A model generated the notes under the pieces. That model saw only the letters and a program-made list of their open reading frames with translations, made no database searches and was not told the DNA's origin. A DNA stretch of 53,222 nt. Origin: an uncultured Bacilli bacterium (GTDB lineage Bacteria > Bacillota_I > Bacilli_A > RF39 > UBA660). Both the position numbers and the translations under genes were made by a program. This document shows, piece by piece, positions 52,641-53,222 of this stretch (the stretch's first letter is position 1; every line of letters starts with the position of its first letter). The DNA lies in the NCBI GenBank assembly GCA_910579535.1, contig CAJTUR010000005.1:1-53222 (forward strand), in the 5' to 3' direction.

Positions 52641-53079
52641 ACTCAACAATCTCATATTCAATCGATTCAGCATTTGTTAAATCATCAGCATAAGAAGACT
52701 CAATATATTTTGTCTCACCAGCTTGTAATTTATCACCTATAAAACCAGTTAAAGTCACAATCTCATTATGTTCAGAATCATAAACATGAATCTTAAACTC
52801 TTGTAAATTTAATTCTTGACTAGATGTATTCGTTACACTGACTCTTAATACACTATTTCCATCTTTGTAATTTAAAGAAGTATTTGTAAACTCAAAGTCT
52901 CCAATTTTTTGGTCTTTTATAAATTCGGAATTGGTATTACTCTTATATCTACTTTCTTCATCCTTTTTTGTTTCTTTACCTTTTAATAAAAAACCAATAA
53001 TTAGAATTACAGCAATAACTATTATTATAACAATTACTCCAATAATTATCTTTTTCTTATTTTCTTTCATCATTTCCAT
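52639..53079 (-). CDS. Membrane-anchored FxLYD-like protein
   Basis: The ~146-residue protein has one N-terminal membrane helix (Lys-rich start, then IIIGVIVIIIVIAVILIIGF) and an extracellular beta-rich domain: KIGDFEFTNTSLNYKDGNSV, LRVSVTNTSSQELNLQEFKI, IVTLTGFIGDKLQAGETKYI. This resembles FxLYD/immunoglobulin-like domains of surface lipoproteins. AAGGTGTT precedes ATG 53079. It lies 19 bases downstream of another surface-type gene and is probably cotranscribed with it. Confidence 0.7.
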   Translation of the reverse strand: MEMMKENKKKIIIGVIVIIIVIAVILIIGFLLKGKETKKDEESRYKSNTNSEFIKDQKIGDFEFTNTSLNYKDGNSVLRVSVTNTSSQELNLQEFKIHVYDSEHNEIVTLTGFIGDKLQAGETKYIESSYADDLTNAESIEYEIVE

Positions 53080-53098
53080 TTTTAACACCTTCTTATTC

Positions 53099-53221
53099 TT
53101 AGTTTACTTTCCATGGATTACTTTCTGTTCCATCTCCACTACTCGCTTGAATTCCAGCTTTTAGGGTAACGATGGGGCGAAGATAACTCATGCCACGCAC
53201 ATTAATCGAATTATTAGGCCA
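53099..53221 (-). CDS. C-terminus of a surface/pilin-like protein (5' partial at right edge)
   Basis: Forty residues are visible: SINVRGMSYLRPIVTLKAGI followed by QASSGDGTESNPWKVN-stop. This ending (RPIVTLK...GDGTxxNPW) is typical of many pilin-like or cell-surface proteins in gut Bacillota. The start and bulk lie beyond the window, so the family cannot be fixed. Confidence 0.6.
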   Translation of the reverse strand, partial: WPNNSINVRGMSYLRPIVTLKAGIQASSGDGTESNPWKVN

Positions 53222-53222
53222 G

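Noticed and set aside
1..53222. Mycoplasma-type genetic code (TGA = Trp)
   Set aside because: TGA ends the phage coat-like gene (471-473) and the toxin peptide, and core genes are full length with TGG as Trp.
1..53222. CRISPR arrays
   Set aside because: No regularly spaced short direct repeats were seen anywhere.

Overview
The window looks like a chromosomal segment of an AT-rich member of the Bacillota, probably one of the uncultured gut Bacilli with small genomes (Erysipelotrichales/RF39-like; this placement is inference). The basis is the dnaG-rpoD-trmK-yqfQ-like order, an hrcA-grpE-dnaK-dnaJ cluster with CIRCE operators, strong AGGAGG/AGGTGA ribosome binding sites, and TGA used as a stop codon (so not the Mycoplasma code). 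Almost all chromosomal genes lie on the minus strand.

Region 1 (1-2721) is the right-hand part of a filamentous phage (inovirus) prophage on the plus strand. It holds the end of an adsorption-type minor coat protein, a pVI-like membrane protein, a 28-residue membrane peptide, a Zot/pI assembly ATPase, a hairpin-rich intergenic region and an HUH rolling-circle Rep. The rep stop codon lies inside a 28-bp dif-like XerC/XerD site, which is the probable attachment site.

Region 2 (2947-24818) is mostly core: a frameshifted radical SAM/SPASM gene, an HTH protein, mnmA, a pentapeptide-like/radical SAM fusion, a SpoIIM-like membrane protein, a minimal type IV pilus/competence set (pilB, pilD, pilC), yqfQ-like, trmK, rpoD, dnaG, an isolated rnfC-rnfD-like pair, uvrC, a short IMPACT protein and a VTC/DUF4956/Cthe_2159-like operon.

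Region 3 (24963-38625) is more variable. It begins with two tRNA genes, followed by what looks like an undescribed type I toxin-antitoxin module at 25211-25534: a 24-residue hydrophobic peptide with a sequestered Shine-Dalgarno, a near-perfect promoter, an inverted copy of its leader and a convergent antisense RNA with its own terminator. Next come a decayed IS4-family element with perfect 35-bp ends, a run of accessory genes (PfkB kinase, Smr, VanZ, GrpB, hydrolase, XRE regulator, GyrI-like, SPL-like radical SAM, GNAT), and a wrecked plasmid/ICE replication module (Rep, ParB, HTH) abutting the 3' end of ppdK.

Region 4 (38620-53222) is core again: ppdK, a Xer-type recombinase, mtaB, the hrcA-grpE-orf-dnaK-pepF-dnaJ heat-shock cluster with two CIRCE operators around a consensus promoter, a membrane-anchored protein and the end of a surface-protein-like gene.
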